Source: Dipodascopsis uninucleata var. uninucleata
Taxonomy: Eukaryota > Ascomycota > Lipomycetes > Lipomycetales > Lipomycetaceae
Assembly (NCBI GenBank): GCA_030568195.1
Contig: JAJLTO010000003.1
Span: 1,634,501 to 1,698,500 of the forward strand
Direction of reading: 5' to 3'
DNA: 64,000 nucleotides
Position 1 is the stretch's first letter. Each line of letters opens with the position of its first letter. Both the position numbers and the translations under genes were made by a program. This document shows, piece by piece, positions 37,040 through 49,617 of the stretch. The notes below the pieces were generated by a model that ran no database searches, was not told the origin of the DNA, and saw only the letters and a list, made by a program, of their open reading frames with translations.

Positions 37040-37786
37040 TTAGTACATACTACCTTCTGGAGGCTGAGAAAGCTTACGGTTGGCGCCAGTGGCCATTTCC
37101 CTATATTATTCAGCTATTAATTACGTTGTTCATAGTGATATGGCTAGAAAAATGAAATATCCGACTAATATACCTTCTGAGCTCCAAAAGCACACTCTCC
37201 ATGGTATAATCTCTTTTCCATTGCGCGAGACACGGTAGCTTCGACTGTTCCACCTACATAATATCAATGCTTTAGTCATCGAAAATAATCAGGCTATCAA
37301 TGAAAATAAGCTCACCTTTCCATCGGATTGATTCACACATGGAAGATTAATCATCGACAAAAACTGAACTGTCGGCGGTGAATCCGGATAATCTGGTCCA
37401 CAATGAAGCTTTAAACTGTAGATACGATTTTCATGAACACTCTAAACCTCCAAATTAATATCAGATGCCTTCATAGAACACGAGCTCTTAGGAACAGCAA
37501 TACAGCCGGAAAATAAACATACGTGGGGTGGGCCTAAGATTGTTCCATTCCATTCGGACATCGTGATGTCATCACTATCTGTAAGACCATAGGAACATGC
37601 CTCAGCTCCGAGGCCCTTTTCACCTTTCTCAAGCTCTTCCAGAAGACGGAAGTTTCGTGGACTGTTAATAATACAAATCTAGTCAGCAGGCTATTCTTAA
37701 GTCGTCTCAATTTGTATGAACTTTTTCATTTACGTGAGACCGTTATACATCAAAATCAACAATTAAACGTACATTTTAGCACTCAT
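37040..37786 (-). CDS. MMS2: Ubiquitin-conjugating enzyme variant (UEV), Mms2/UBE2V type
   Basis: Five exons: 37786-37773, 37661-37523, 37441-37316, 37253-37174, 37100-37040; 420 nt, 139 aa, all GT-AG. Mms2 partners Ubc13 to build Lys63-linked ubiquitin chains, notably on PCNA in postreplication repair. Key blocks: [85 protein letters not shown], and the end [18 protein letters not shown]. The HPN tripeptide and active-site Cys of true E2 enzymes are absent, as expected for a UEV. Exon 1 is only 14 nt, so the gene is easily missed. It is divergent from MON2. Confidence 0.95.
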
Positions 37787-38629
37787 TCTATCAAAATTAG
37801 ATTCTTATCGAAGTGAATATAATCTGGTATATAGTCATTCATTAGTCTTAATTTCGCAGGTCATACTACCCCCTGTTAACCGAGTTGCTTGTCGCACATT
37901 CACGAATGCTCTGATCTTCTACGCCAATTTTGAGCTATTATTAGAGCTAAAATCTATTTTCTGAATCTCTATCGTATAGATTGTAGAGTCTACTAAGCTT
38001 CATTACACATTATATACTGATATCCATTTCGGGTCACTGCCCAAATAGTTCCCAGATATATTGCTTATACTTCATTCTCTTGCAGCCCAATATATTCCCA
38101 TTTTTACTTGAATCGACAAAATACGAGTACAACAAAGCTTACCGTTAGAAATATATGGCCTTTCTGATAGGACCTATTACGCTTCTGCTGTGATATATTT
38201 CGTTGAATACCAATGGATATTTGGGATGTGTTTAGCTAGATCATTCTGCACAGTTTATGATCGTGTTAGCTGAATGCCCATGCATGTTATGCACTTACGT
38301 CAAATCGGTCCATAAATCCGGGTAAATACTACTACGCCTCTCTTGAAGCTGCGAAACAGATTACGGGCAAGTACGTTTACATATCCGAGAGAAGAGAACT
38401 TGGAGCCTCGAGACACAATAGGGGACTAAAGCTACTCATTATGCTTTGTATTGAACCGTAAAAATAGAACTTTTATTGGCATTCCTATCTGTGAGTATTA
38501 CTGTGCTGTGGAGGATCGGAATCGAAATCATACAAAGATTTGAGCAGTGAGAAGGAACTAACATATGATATATGTAGAAGATTGAAGACATCTTTACGGG
38601 ATTTTCAAATTCTGCGAAATATAACTAAG
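37787..38629. other. Divergent promoter region MMS2-like / MON2
   Basis: 843 bp between divergent starts. The 90 bases before the MON2 ATG happen to be open in the MON2 frame but lack an ATG. No regulatory motif was recognised. Confidence 0.5.
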
Positions 38630-41600
38630 ATGGGAACTGTTAGTCTCATAAATTCGGACCTGACAACTCTGCTTGGAGAGACAAAACGTCGTAATGCTGA
38701 TCTGAGGCAGGTAAGTGTGGAATAACAGAGGGGAAAGTTCCGGTGAAGAGAGTTCCGAGAGTCAAGTTTGTGTCACTACCGAGCAAATAATGAAAAGTAC
38801 AATGTAACCATAAAGGGAATTTGTAGTGGTTTGTTTGCAACATTTGTTGGATACGAAAGTTCTATTTAGTAGCGATGGCTGACTCGTGTTTTGGTATAGG
38901 CGTGTGAGAAGTCACTTTTTGAAATTAAGGCTCTCACGAGTTCATCGAAATCAGAACAAGAAGTCCTTCATGGTGAGTCAGCTTATCGATTATATATCTT
39001 GGATGGCTAGATACGACAGTGGTGCTAATGGCATATAGAGTTATCTCAATCAAGTAGTTTTCCACAACCGTTTCTCCTAGCGTGCTCTACTAAGAACGGG
39101 AAGTACTGTTCCATAGCTGTCCAGGGATTGCAAAAAGTCATAGCTTCACATTCGCTTAGCAAGGCAAGTAAAAATGGTATTTGACTTCGAATATCTGATG
39201 CTAATGACTTATTCAGTCTCGTTTAAGCGACGTTCTCGACTCATTTCAGGATGCCACTCATCTTGGCGTCGAGATCCAGCTTAAGATATTACAATCACTC
39301 CCTCCGCTAATTGAAAAGTATGGCGAAGATATTGGCGACGAGCTGCTGTCTCGAACGATTCAATTATGCGCTATTTTGCAAAGTAGTAAAATTGCTGTAG
39401 TGGTGAATACGGCGGCTGCGACTTTACAACAGCTCAGTATTGCTGTGTTCGACGGTATAGTTATGGAAGATGGTAAGTATCAAAATGCTATCTATCATGT
39501 TTGGATTTCATCCTCTGATTCTATTTTTTAGGCAACTCATCAATTGAGACCATTGCAAAAGTGCCAATCGAAGATGGAAAGTCACAGATTAGTGTAAAAC
39601 CGGCTGCATACGATGCATTTCGGGTATTTCAAGACATCTGTTTTTTGACAGAAGGAAACAAGCCGAAGTTCTTAAAAATAGCTCAAATAACTGAAACTTT
39701 CGGACTTGAGCTCATTGAAAGCATAATATCCAACCATCCAACAATTTTTAATTCGGTATGCTGTGCTATTGTGGTTCCTGAGTTTTATGATTATAAGTTA
39801 ACTGTTGTGTTTGTAGCATCCCGAACAAACGTATATTCTGAGAACATATGTTTTTCCGTATATTTTACGATCGCTATCTGAGAGAAAGGAGTTTTCAATA
39901 GTTGTCAGAGTTATTCGGATTCTGTATCTTATTTTGCGACGGCATTTGGCAATATTGCCTGTTGAATGTGAGGTATCTTTGACGTTGCTCACTCACATGT
40001 TGGATGCGGACTCAATGCCGTATTGGAAACGTGTTTTGGCCATGGAAGTTTTTCAAGGGATATTTGCCGAGTTTGCTTTAGTGCGTAAAATATATGGTGA
40101 GTACGATAGCAAGGAGGGACGCTACAATGTCCTGAGATCTGTTATTACTGCTATCAATAAATTGAGTGGCGAAAGATCTTCTGCTATGGGATTACGTCGA
40201 TCGTCCACTGGATTTTTCCCACAGATGCACGGAAATAGCGACAGCACGAGCGACAATTCCACTGTTTCAAGTTTGCTCAATGGAGCTGTGGGGATATCAT
40301 CAGATACACCCGGACTATCTATTCAGAACTCGTCGATTCGTGTGCTATGCATTGACCAGTTAGACAAAACAGAACCGCCCGCAATGCCCGAGCTTTATCT
40401 CTACTATCTAACACTTACATGTATTAACTCACTGGCGGATGGAATCACTAGATTCTTGCTACCATTGTCATTATCTGACTCGAATTCTGTTAAAAAGAAG
40501 CCTTCACGACAGCTAACTCTAAAGGATGATGGATCGGGAAATGATTCAGGAAGTCAGGATAATGTACCGGAGCAGATTGTGAAGACCAAGCGAAGAGCAT
40601 TCCGATATAAAGGCGTTCCTATCAATCCATTGGCACTAGAATCGCATCCTCTGAAGTCAGAAATTGAATTTACTGCTGGTATAATTCAAAATTGTTGGCC
40701 ACCTCTTCTGGCGGCATTTTCTACATTTTTATATTCTAATTTGGACTCGGATTTGTTTCATAACCTTGTACGATCATTTCAAAAATTCACGCAGTCGGCG
40801 GGTTTGCTTGAACTTGTGACTCCTAGAGATGCACTTTTAACTACATTAGCAAAGGTAGCCGTACCGTCGCAGCTTTTTAGTGGCCAACAAGCATCTCCAG
40901 AGCGGTCCGGTATATTCAATAACACGATGGGACTTTTAAGTATGGATACTTTGGTAAGCAGCGGTACTTCAAAGGACTATTCATCGACTGAAAGCACATA
41001 TGGAATGCTGCATGTTCGAAATCTTCTTTGCTTGCGTGCATTATTAAACCTTGCTATTGCTCTAGGGCCTACCCTGAAAGAGAGCTGGAGTATTATAATA
41101 GAAACGTTACAGCAAGCAGATCTGATATTACATTCTAATGGACGCAGATACAATAGAACCTCAGTGAGTGTTAGTAGTCCAAAAAGTGACGCCGCTCAGG
41201 GTCAAGCTGCCACAACCGTTGTGGATACTACTGGAGGAAATATTACCTCGGAAGTAGCAGCGGTTGATAATGCGGTGCGGAAGCTCCTTGACTGTACAAG
41301 GGATTTTCCTGATAGCTCATTTTTGGATCTGATCACTGCCTTTTGCAAAACATCTTCTCTGACTATTAACTTACCTCAAAATGATGGCTCATCGGCTAGC
41401 CAACCCGTATCACCTATTTCAGTTAGATCTAGAGAGGATTACGATTCTGACATAAATAACTCTCTTTCTTCAAAGAATAGTATAAGTATAAACAGAGTAT
41501 TGTATGGAGATCCACTTTTCTGCCTTATAAAGCTTGGGGAGTTGGCCGACTTAAACATAAGTCGATTAGTGTTTTCTGATCCCTCTTCAAGTGGCTGGGA

Positions 41601-44256
41601 AGTTTTAGTCCATTATTTTACTCAAGTTCAGGCATCCCGTAATCTCAGTCCTTCAATAAGAATGCGTGCAGCTGAGGTTCTGAATCCCATAATCTATTCT
41701 GCAGTTGTTGATGCCCAGTCAGATAGCAATACAGGTATCGGCGAGATTCAGAATAGATGCTTGAAGGCTTTAGAAGAGGAGATGTATTCGATTATAAGGC
41801 AGGGTGAACCGGATACGAATATGGAACTCAGTATTAAGAGCGCTGAGGCAGAAATTCATTGTACTGCCTTGAATACTCTTAACGATATTCTTGAGAGATC
41901 GGGTGTTTCACTCTCTACTGGATGGGAGACTGTTTTCACTATCGTCACTAGCGTGTTTGTGATGCATTATCGTCATAATTTATTGGGGACTACAAAGATT
42001 CTAGATGGTATTACGCTATTTTCACGCACGAAATCGAGTGTTCAAAATAAACCTACTTCTGATAAGGTGTCAAAGTTGATTAAAGCAGCTTTTGGGTCAC
42101 TACAACTAATATGCAATGATTTTATGAGTGTGCTACCTAAAAGCTGCTTTTTAGATTTAATTGATCTACTATTCTACTTTTGTAATCAACAGGAAGACTT
42201 AAATATTTCGCTAACAACAATCACTTTATTTTGGACTGTGTCTGATTTTTTGAGATCAAAATTAAAAGAGAACGAATTGAGTTCTGATTTGAGTCGTCCT
42301 CTCCGATCTAAAGATGAGCTTCTGGAAATGGCAATGTCCGATAATTTGGAAGACTCAACATGTTCTCTCTGGCTGCTTTTGCTTCTCAGATTAACTACTA
42401 TTTGTTTTGATTCGAGACCTGAGGTCAGAAATGGATCAATTCAAATTTTGTTTAGGATTTTTGATAGCTATGGCCATCTTCTTGGTGCGAATTCTTGGAG
42501 TGCTTGTTTGTGGATTGTTATTAGTACTGTTATGGAAGTTAAGCCACCAGCCTCGATTCCAGCTGAGTTACTAGATTCAGGACTAATACATGTACAGGAG
42601 ACTGAGAGGAAGCAATGGTCAGAAACCATGGCTTTAATACTCTCGGGTCTTAGTCGTTTACATTCAACTTTTCTGTATGCATTTTCACAACAATCTGACT
42701 TCACAAATATATGGAGCTCTCTACTTGAATACTTCCGGGCGTTGATAGCTCTTGGACGTGCTGAAATTATTGTCTCTGTTTTTAAATCTCTCACAGATAT
42801 TTTGCAAAGTGTGGAGGATAGTAAAATAACTCTTCCAGATGAATCTATTTCCGCAGTGTGGAATCTGTGGGTGTCTCAGCAAGAGATGATTATAACATCT
42901 GAAAACAATAGCTCAGGAGTTATGACGCAGGAAGCATTGACAGCATATGTGAATTCATTCAAAAGATTATACACTTTAATGGAGGGTCGCATAGAAACAA
43001 GCCAGATCGAAGAAACATTGAATATACTAAAAAACTGCTTGCTGTTTCCTGAGCTACCTCCGTATTTCTCAGACATTGACTATTTAACACCTTTACAATC
43101 AGCTATTATAGAGCTTATGAAAGGATTAACAACGTTCATTCCGGGATCAGCTTCTCTTCTTTTACGTTATTATAGTGAATTCAGCAGCCTTGCGTATAGA
43201 CAAGATATTTTATCAAATCTCAAGGTCAGATCCTCAAAGGCAAAAAAGCCAACTTATATCTCCGTATCTATTCAGTGTTTTAACCTTTTATTGGGTACCT
43301 ACGATGCAAATCATTCTGATAGTAGAATATACGAAGATGGATCTCTTGCTTTTGTTCTTGAAATGCTGACAGTTCCTATGATAGCCAAATATGACTGTCC
43401 TGCTTATACTGGGAGTGAAGGGAGTTATTTAACTCTTTGGATGACTGCTACAAATGCTTTTATCAAGATTGTTAGTCGTACAATTCCTATAGTTGAAGAT
43501 GGCAAAGCTCTCACAGTAGAACAAAAAGTACTTATATGGGAACAGATAGTAAGCGGAACATCAGCAGTGGTTAATGCGAATGCTGTAACAAGTGGTTCAA
43601 GTCTTCTAGAAGATGAAATGTTCGACATAAATGCTTACAAGGAACTTGAAGCTCTAATTGTTCCATACTTAGGCGATTGCGATATACCTGACAGCTTGAT
43701 ACATAAATATATTACGGCCTTATTTTGTTGTTCGTTTATGTATGCTGTAGACCAAGACGTTAAAAATAGTCCGGACCATATGAACGACAAGCTTATGGAT
43801 ATTCTATCTTCCCCGTTATATGGAAGTACTGAAGCATTATCTCCACTATCACGGCAGAACATGGGCTATAAGTGTTTAGAAAGTTTATTTAATCTTTGCA
43901 AGGTTGAGAGAAATTATTCTCATGAGCGGCGACGTCTCTCCGAAACTGCATTACCTTATCTCTTGTATAGGTGCGCCCTTACATTGCACATGTTTGCTGC
44001 TGATCAATCTGTTAGTGGTACAATTCCTATTCAACGACTACAGTATAGAGAATTAAAGTACATTCTTAATTATCTTCAGGATATGGCAGAGGAGTTAGGA
44101 GTTGATGACACAGAAGAGAGCAGATCCAATTACAGGCCCTTGTTAAAGCTATTTCCATTGCTATCTAAAGGTATAACTGCAAGTAGAAGAGAAACGGTTA
44201 TTTTGAATTTGTTTCAGGGCGCGTTTGAAAAATTAGGAAAGGTAGTTGGTGCTTAA
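38630..44256 (+). CDS. MON2: MON2, Golgi/endosome trafficking scaffold related to large Arf-GEFs
   Basis: Mon2 is a BIG/Sec7-related protein without a Sec7 domain. With Dop1 and the flippase Neo1 it acts in endosome-to-Golgi recycling. Six exons: 38630-38710, 38900-38972, 39039-39163, 39217-39472, 39532-39755, 39817-44256; 5199 nt, 1732 aa. The start MGTVSLINSDLTTLLGETKR matches the conserved Mon2 N terminus. DCB-type region about 1-200 (PFLLACSTKNGKYCSIAVQG; HLGVEIQLKILQSLPPL), HUS-like block about 200-300 (RRHLAILPVECEVSLTLLTH, MPYWKRVLAMEVFQGIF), then HEAT-like helices (AAEVLNPIIYSAVV; STLWLLLLLRLTTI-like segment) to the end. Intron 3 (39164-39216) uses a GC donor (AAG|GCAAGT); the frame allows no nearby GT donor. 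Confidence 0.95.
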
Positions 44257-45324
44257 GAAATGATAGCTCTATGGTATATAATCAGGACTATATAAACTAG
44301 TATTTTCGTCTTCTAATTTATATATTTACATTTCTTTTCGAATTGCTCATTTTAGTCAAACCTTACATGAATAAAGATATATCTTAGAGATGTCGTCTAG
44401 CAATTCATAAATTTAAGAGAATGTAGGATAGACTTGAGCTTATTTGCAAGCCATCAATGTCACAGGAATTATGTAGCTTGGTCATAAAGCAAAATTAAAA
44501 TACAGGTCTTCTAGAGACTATAAGTTTTAACACGAGCAATCCTAGTCAAAGCTGCAAATATATAAACCCGTAAATTTTTTGTATAATCAATGTCAAGTTC
44601 TCAAAACTAATACGATTTAGTTACACAAGCTCATTAACAAAGCAGGGCACAGGCTATTAAAATGGTAGAAAAAGGACCAAAAAGAACTGTACAGATACAT
44701 TTATCGTCCAAACAAAATAAGATTTCTAAGTTTGACAAATCTCCAAACATTCAAGGATCCGAATCTGTTATTTTGTGAAAAATAACAAAAAATAACTAGA
44801 AGAATGAAAATATGTACTATAAATGATATTTGATAATAATAATAATAGTTATAGTAAAATAGTAATCACAACTACAGTCATAAGAAGCGAAAAATGAGCA
44901 ATTCACTATTATAATTAGTGAACAATAATAAGACAGGAACAACGCGATATCATCGCTGAAGCATGCAGAAGACATGACAAATCTTATAAAGATACAAAAC
45001 AACATATGATATTAGTAGAAGCAAAAAAAAAACTCAAGAATCTTACATTCATTCAAAATGAACTCTTACTAAATGGAAAATCAAATAGTATCAAAAAAGA
45101 AGCAATGAATAAAGCGCATAATTTTGAGTTAACGATAAATTTCTTATATACAGATTCCCGAGCAGGTCAATGACCTTTCCAAGAGGAAAAGTAGGAGCCA
45201 CAATCGGTGGAGCCGATCAAACCAAACTGAAGAAATTAGTAGCATACGCGTAACTTATGTTCCCTGATAGATGTTTAAATACTTTATGTACACGTATGAA
45301 AATAAAAATATGTCAGTGTATTAG
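44257..45324. other. Convergent 3' flanks MON2 / PDE
   Basis: 1.07 kb of AT-rich DNA between convergent genes. No coding pattern or RNA gene was seen; an ATT-rich run lies near 44826-44850. Confidence 0.5.
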
Positions 45325-47312
45325 TCATTCTGCTCGATGTTGTTGCTGATTCAAACTTTCCAATCTTTTAAGTTCTGAATCCCAATAGTCTTTATTCCTT
45401 TTAGCATTTACTGCTGTAAATGCCAACTCTGGAAGAACGTCGCTCACAGCCTGAAAAAGCGGTTGTCCAAAAGTCGAGATAAAAAAGGACTGTCCTTTTG
45501 CTAAAGTAATCTGATTAAGTAGATCCGAAACAGGAGTATTTTGATCTTCTCTATGAGGCGCCTGCTTTATACCTAGATATATTTCCATATTACTCATATT
45601 TTGAAATTCTAAAGAAAGAACGCTACCCCAGTACGATGAGATTTCCAAACTCCTGCTCACGTTACTAATATCGGCGCACTTCATTAATAAACAACAAAGA
45701 AGACGTCTGATCTTATCTCTCTCAGGATGATCCGCATCGATACTTGCACTATAACCAGAGTTCTTCAGCTCTAAAGAAAGCCTTTTCATATAGTCCATAT
45801 GCATTGCCATATCAGTAGCCAATACAGCATCGACAATGGCTGCTTTCAATTCATGCGCTTCATGAATTTTGGGCCAGTATTTGTATAGTATCTGATTAAA
45901 AGTAGCACAATGAAATGATTCAAGAACACTATCATCATGATACATCCGTGCCAAAGGCGATCGCGACGCAACTAAGAAGCTATTCGTTACACCCGGATGG
46001 CCCACATCATGCCCAAGGGCTGTTACGAGAAGAGCAAGAGCATCTCGTTGATTTAAAACTTTCGAGAAAGAACACTCAGTGTCCCGTGACATAACAGCAG
46101 AATCAGAGCCTGCATATTGAGGTAAGCTTCTCATGCATAGAAGAAAGTAGAAAGTAGCTTGTAATACATCTACAGCGTGTCTAAAGTTGTGATACGGATT
46201 GTGAGGCTGATAAGAATAACGAAGTATCGATAAAAACTGTAGCAAGCTATCGTCGTTGAGAATTAAATCAGAGACCTCTGGCATCGTAAATGAATGTTTA
46301 AAAATAAGGTAAGCGCAATAATAAAGATCATCATCAGTCAACGATTCCACGTGAAAGTCCCAGTCACCAATCTGCGATGCTAAATATACTAATCGCCCAG
46401 AAGGTATTTCCTGAGTAGTAGGCCTGCAAATATAATCAGTATTCTCCTGTTTTAAAATAAGGGTATATTGAAAAACGTACGCTTTCGCTAAAGTATCAAA
46501 ATTAAAGCTCTTGTCATATAGGATAATACTAAATAGTGATTCAATTAACTTGTCATCATCACTATTGAACTTTTGCAGACTACCGCCAATCCAATTTGCT
46601 CGCGTAGAATTTCGAGTACTAGACTCCCGGTATAGTTGGGACATGATACCGCGTAATCGCGATAGTTCCATTCTGTAGCTTATAACGTCCATAGCACCAC
46701 AATCGATGAACTCGTACATTTGCGTCTCTTCGTCGTTCACTAAAGCAACAATATACAGCTTATAAAAAATTGATCCAGAATAGCGACTATCTAGAAGTTG
46801 AAGCAGATTAATACCGTAAAATTTATTGTCTTCTCCAGGTCGTCCATGCTCCTTATTACTAGTATCTGCTGTTGTGTCAATAAACACCACAATAGGATCA
46901 CGCTTATCAGTTTCTTCAATATCCCTTATTAGATCAGTTCCAGACGAATACAGAACAACTAAATTTATAGTTAGCTTTCACCGTCAATGCGTAAACTTAT
47001 CTCTCAGTGTAGCTACGTCTCAGACGCTCAGGAAAGTAGATAATTAGACGACTAGAGACAAGTAAACAAACTACTTAACTAGTTGATAAACAAACAATAG
47101 ATCCATAACAATCGAGAAAGCATTTCAATACTAAGAAGACAATAAACTCCCTTACCATTCGGAAAGAACTTTGATATTAGCCTCAGATTGTGAATAATAC
47201 CCTCATCTTCCGCTGGCCATTGTTTCAGCTCTAGTTCATCCTCTGAAGGTAGAGGTCCCGACCTGCAAACACGATTGTCCACATAATAGACACGAGTCTT
47301 AAATAGCGCCAT
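45325..47312 (-). CDS. PDE2: 3',5'-cyclic-nucleotide phosphodiesterase (class I) with receiver-like N domain
   Basis: Hydrolyses cAMP (possibly cGMP), lowering PKA signalling. Two exons, 47312-47156 and 46958-45325; 1791 nt, 596 aa; GT-AG intron of 197 nt. The catalytic HD domain has HNFRHAVDV (from His309), ALGHDVGHPG (His371, Asp372) and further conserved blocks (ESFHCATFNQIL; LATDMAMHMDYM; LMKCADISNVSR; QSFFISTFGQPLF), which supply the Zn/Mg ligands and the substrate pocket. Residues about 53-150 resemble a response-regulator receiver fold: VVLYSS, DPIVVFID, GINLLQLLD, KLYIVALV, FIDCGAMDVISY. The acidic pair after strand 1 and the conserved Lys after strand 5 are missing, so it would be a pseudo-receiver. 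The yeast symbol is used for the class, not strict orthology. Confidence 0.92.
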
Positions 47313-47548
47313 TATTTTGTCACTTTCCTGTTAAACTTAATATACGTGATAGATTCTCTTTCACGCCTCTTTTGTGTTCTTAGTACCTACAGCTCTCCCT
47401 TTTTGCCCCCCTAAATGGATTTATTAGAAAGCAAGAAATCAGCTCGATCTAAAAAGAATCCACAAATCTCTAGACTAAATCTGATATACAGATATAATTT
47501 TTTTCACTCCCCTATTATTAAAAATAATCCGGATATTATATAGGTACG

Positions 47549-47550
47549 TG

Positions 47551-47582
<32 letters not shown>

Positions 47583-47610
47583 TATATGTATGTCTGTATA
47601 TATGTAGGTA
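47549..47610. repeat. TATG/TGTA microsatellite
   Basis: About seven perfect GTAT units followed by degenerate TATA/TATG units. Simple repeat in the PDE upstream region, likely length-variable. Confidence 0.8.
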
Positions 47611-48153
47611 TGTGTTCACTCACTTTGTACTAGTAAAGAAGAACGATAAGGCCACAAATGAATCTAAAAGGCTTCTATAGTATTCATTTTCGGCTCTCAG
47701 CTTCGGGAAAGCTGGTCCCTTTGTGTCCTGTTTCTTCTACTTACTGCTTAGTGACAGCAATCAAACAGTCACTTAGTAAGCCTCTTGACTCTAGGATGCC
47801 CTGATATATCACTGCAGGAAGATTAGTATAATATTCTGTATTTCTGACTTGTTTGTCAAGCTTACATTCCTTGCAGTTCATAAAACTTACGTATCTCTAG
47901 GCTTTATCACATCAGACGATTGTCCAAGAAACTAATCTAGCTAAGAAAGAATAAAAATTCTGTTTCTCACAGATGAATGTCTTTTGTAAGCTTTGTCTCT
48001 GCGAAGTTTTTGCTTTTATCTCTCATCAAAGCCTTCCTCTGTCCTAGTAACATTCGTAGTTAATGTGAACTCACTAAACAAGCATTTTTAAGTCCTGATC
48101 GGATGAATTTGTCCCGACAAGGAAAAATGCTAGACCGAAACGGCGCTTAGCTA

Positions 48154-48242
48154 TACCAAACCCTTGATTTAATCCGACTTGCCAGAATGCCCTAACAAAA
48201 TTCGAATCACATAGTGCGCCAAAGTACCAAACCCTTATTTAA
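48154..48242 (+). promoter_or_regulatory. Duplicated TACCAAACCCTT motif
   Basis: The 12-mer TACCAAACCCTT, followed by (GA)TTTAA, occurs at 48154 and again at 48225, 71 bp apart on the same strand, 200-290 bp upstream of the ankyrin gene ATG. A repeated exact 12-mer in a promoter may be a transcription-factor site; the factor is unknown. Confidence 0.35.
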
Positions 48243-48443
48243 CGTATGCTGCATAGTAAAGACTTTTCATTTCTTAGACGTATGAAATCCTTCGGCTGTT
48301 ATGAATGGGTCACATCGCGAAGGCATATATAGAGCGAAATACTATTTTTGCTATATGTACATATATATCTTTTGATCGGAAACTATATAATAGGTATATC
48401 TACAATCAGGATATTTATGGGATATAGTTTAGGAGATAACAAT

Positions 48444-49169
48444 ATGAATAGCAGTAAAAACCTGTGGATTGCTGCCTCAGATAACAATATTGATATAGTC
48501 AAAGAACTAATATCTTCCGGCAAGCACACTCCTAACGACCACGATCCTAATGGATACACTGCAATGCATGCAGCGGCATCATATGGCCACCACGAGCTGC
48601 TAGAGTATTTAATAGTAGAAGGTGGCAATATTAACATCACAGATGATGATAATGAAACGCCATTATTTGTCGCTGAAGATATTGACACTGCAAAGCTACT
48701 TGTCAAGCTTGGGGCTGATACTGAATTTAAAAATTTGGAGGGCTTGACTGCGGCAGAAAAATTATCCAGAGAGATCGAAGAAGATGGAGAGCCCTACGAA
48801 GACATAGTGTCATATCTTAGATCACTGAAGAAGAGCAGCTCAAGTGATTACTCGAAGGTGGATAAAACTGTCATTAAAGATATCCAAGAAATGAAATATT
48901 TGCTTCCCAAGGGTACCGATGTTCGATTAGAGTTTAGCGAGGAAAGCGAACCTTTAAGTGATGTGACTGATATCAAAGAATTCGGCGAACGACGGCAAAG
49001 GATCGAAGAGTTGATAAAGTCAGGTAGTTTTGAGGAAGGCATTAAGAGTATCGTAGAGGATGCGGTTCGCCTGCAATTGTCCGACAAGAGTTCTACTGAT
49101 TTATCATCTACTGAACCTGCCACGCGAAGAAGAAAGATAGAGTCTGCAGAAACTGAAGAGGACGATTAG
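48444..49169 (+). CDS. Small ankyrin-repeat protein (YCR051W-like)
   Basis: 241 aa from ATG 48444. An in-frame ATG at 48417 would add nine residues, but the conserved text begins NLWIAASDNN, so the later start is preferred. Three ankyrin repeats: NLWIAASDNNIDIVKELI; NGYTAMHAAASYGHHELLEY; ETPLFVAEDIDTAKLLVKLG with a final EGLTAAEKL (about residues 5-130). The C-terminal half is charged and Ser-rich, ending in RRRKIE...EEDD. The arrangement is like the uncharacterised yeast YCR051W and its relatives, a conserved nucleocytoplasmic ankyrin protein of unknown role. Two copies of a 12-nt motif lie upstream. Confidence 0.85.
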   Translation: MNSSKNLWIAASDNNIDIVKELISSGKHTPNDHDPNGYTAMHAAASYGHHELLEYLIVEGGNINITDDDNETPLFVAEDIDTAKLLVKLGADTEFKNLEGLTAAEKLSREIEEDGEPYEDIVSYLRSLKKSSSSDYSKVDKTVIKDIQEMKYLLPKGTDVRLEFSEESEPLSDVTDIKEFGERRQRIEELIKSGSFEEGIKSIVEDAVRLQLSDKSSTDLSSTEPATRRRKIESAETEEDD

Positions 49170-49617
49170 TGTGATGAGGCGTCTAATGAATGTTTGTACA
49201 TAGTTGCTCATCAATTAATCTCATTATCTATTCCTTCAAATTATGCTATTATATGTAAATTTCAAATTTTGAACTGATATGGCTATAGACTATATGGGCT
49301 TTAATATTGATTTTATTATATATATATTTTCTGTACGAAAATTATAGAACGGACAGCTGGAGACGAACCTATAATTTTGCGAAACTGAGTGTTGAAATAA
49401 GGCGTAGTTAAAAGTGAGTGTGAGCCACACTGGTTAGCCCCTTACAAGCCACACCATTTGGAAATTTTACTATTCTATACTGTAGACTAAAAAAATTCTG
49501 TATTTTTCTTTAGAACGCGTCTCTGTTGATTATATTGATCATCCTTCGTATAGTTTATTGACTGAGATAGGATTAATTCTATCTTTATTGTATTGATTTA
49601 CATAGGATATCATAAAG
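49170..49617. other. Intergenic ankyrin protein - CCT7
   Basis: 448 bp between two plus-strand genes, containing the CCT7 promoter. The element GCCACAC occurs twice (about 49424 and 49449). No other feature was seen. Confidence 0.5.

Larger units (their letters stand above)
47313..48443. other. Divergent promoter region PDE / ankyrin protein
   Basis: 1.13 kb between divergent starts. It holds a TATG microsatellite (about 47549-47585) and a duplicated TACCAAACCCTT motif (48154 and 48225), listed separately. No gene was recognised. Confidence 0.5.

Noticed and set aside
38540-38629. In-frame extension upstream of MON2
   Set aside because: It lacks an ATG and the conserved Mon2 N terminus begins at the ATG at 38630.
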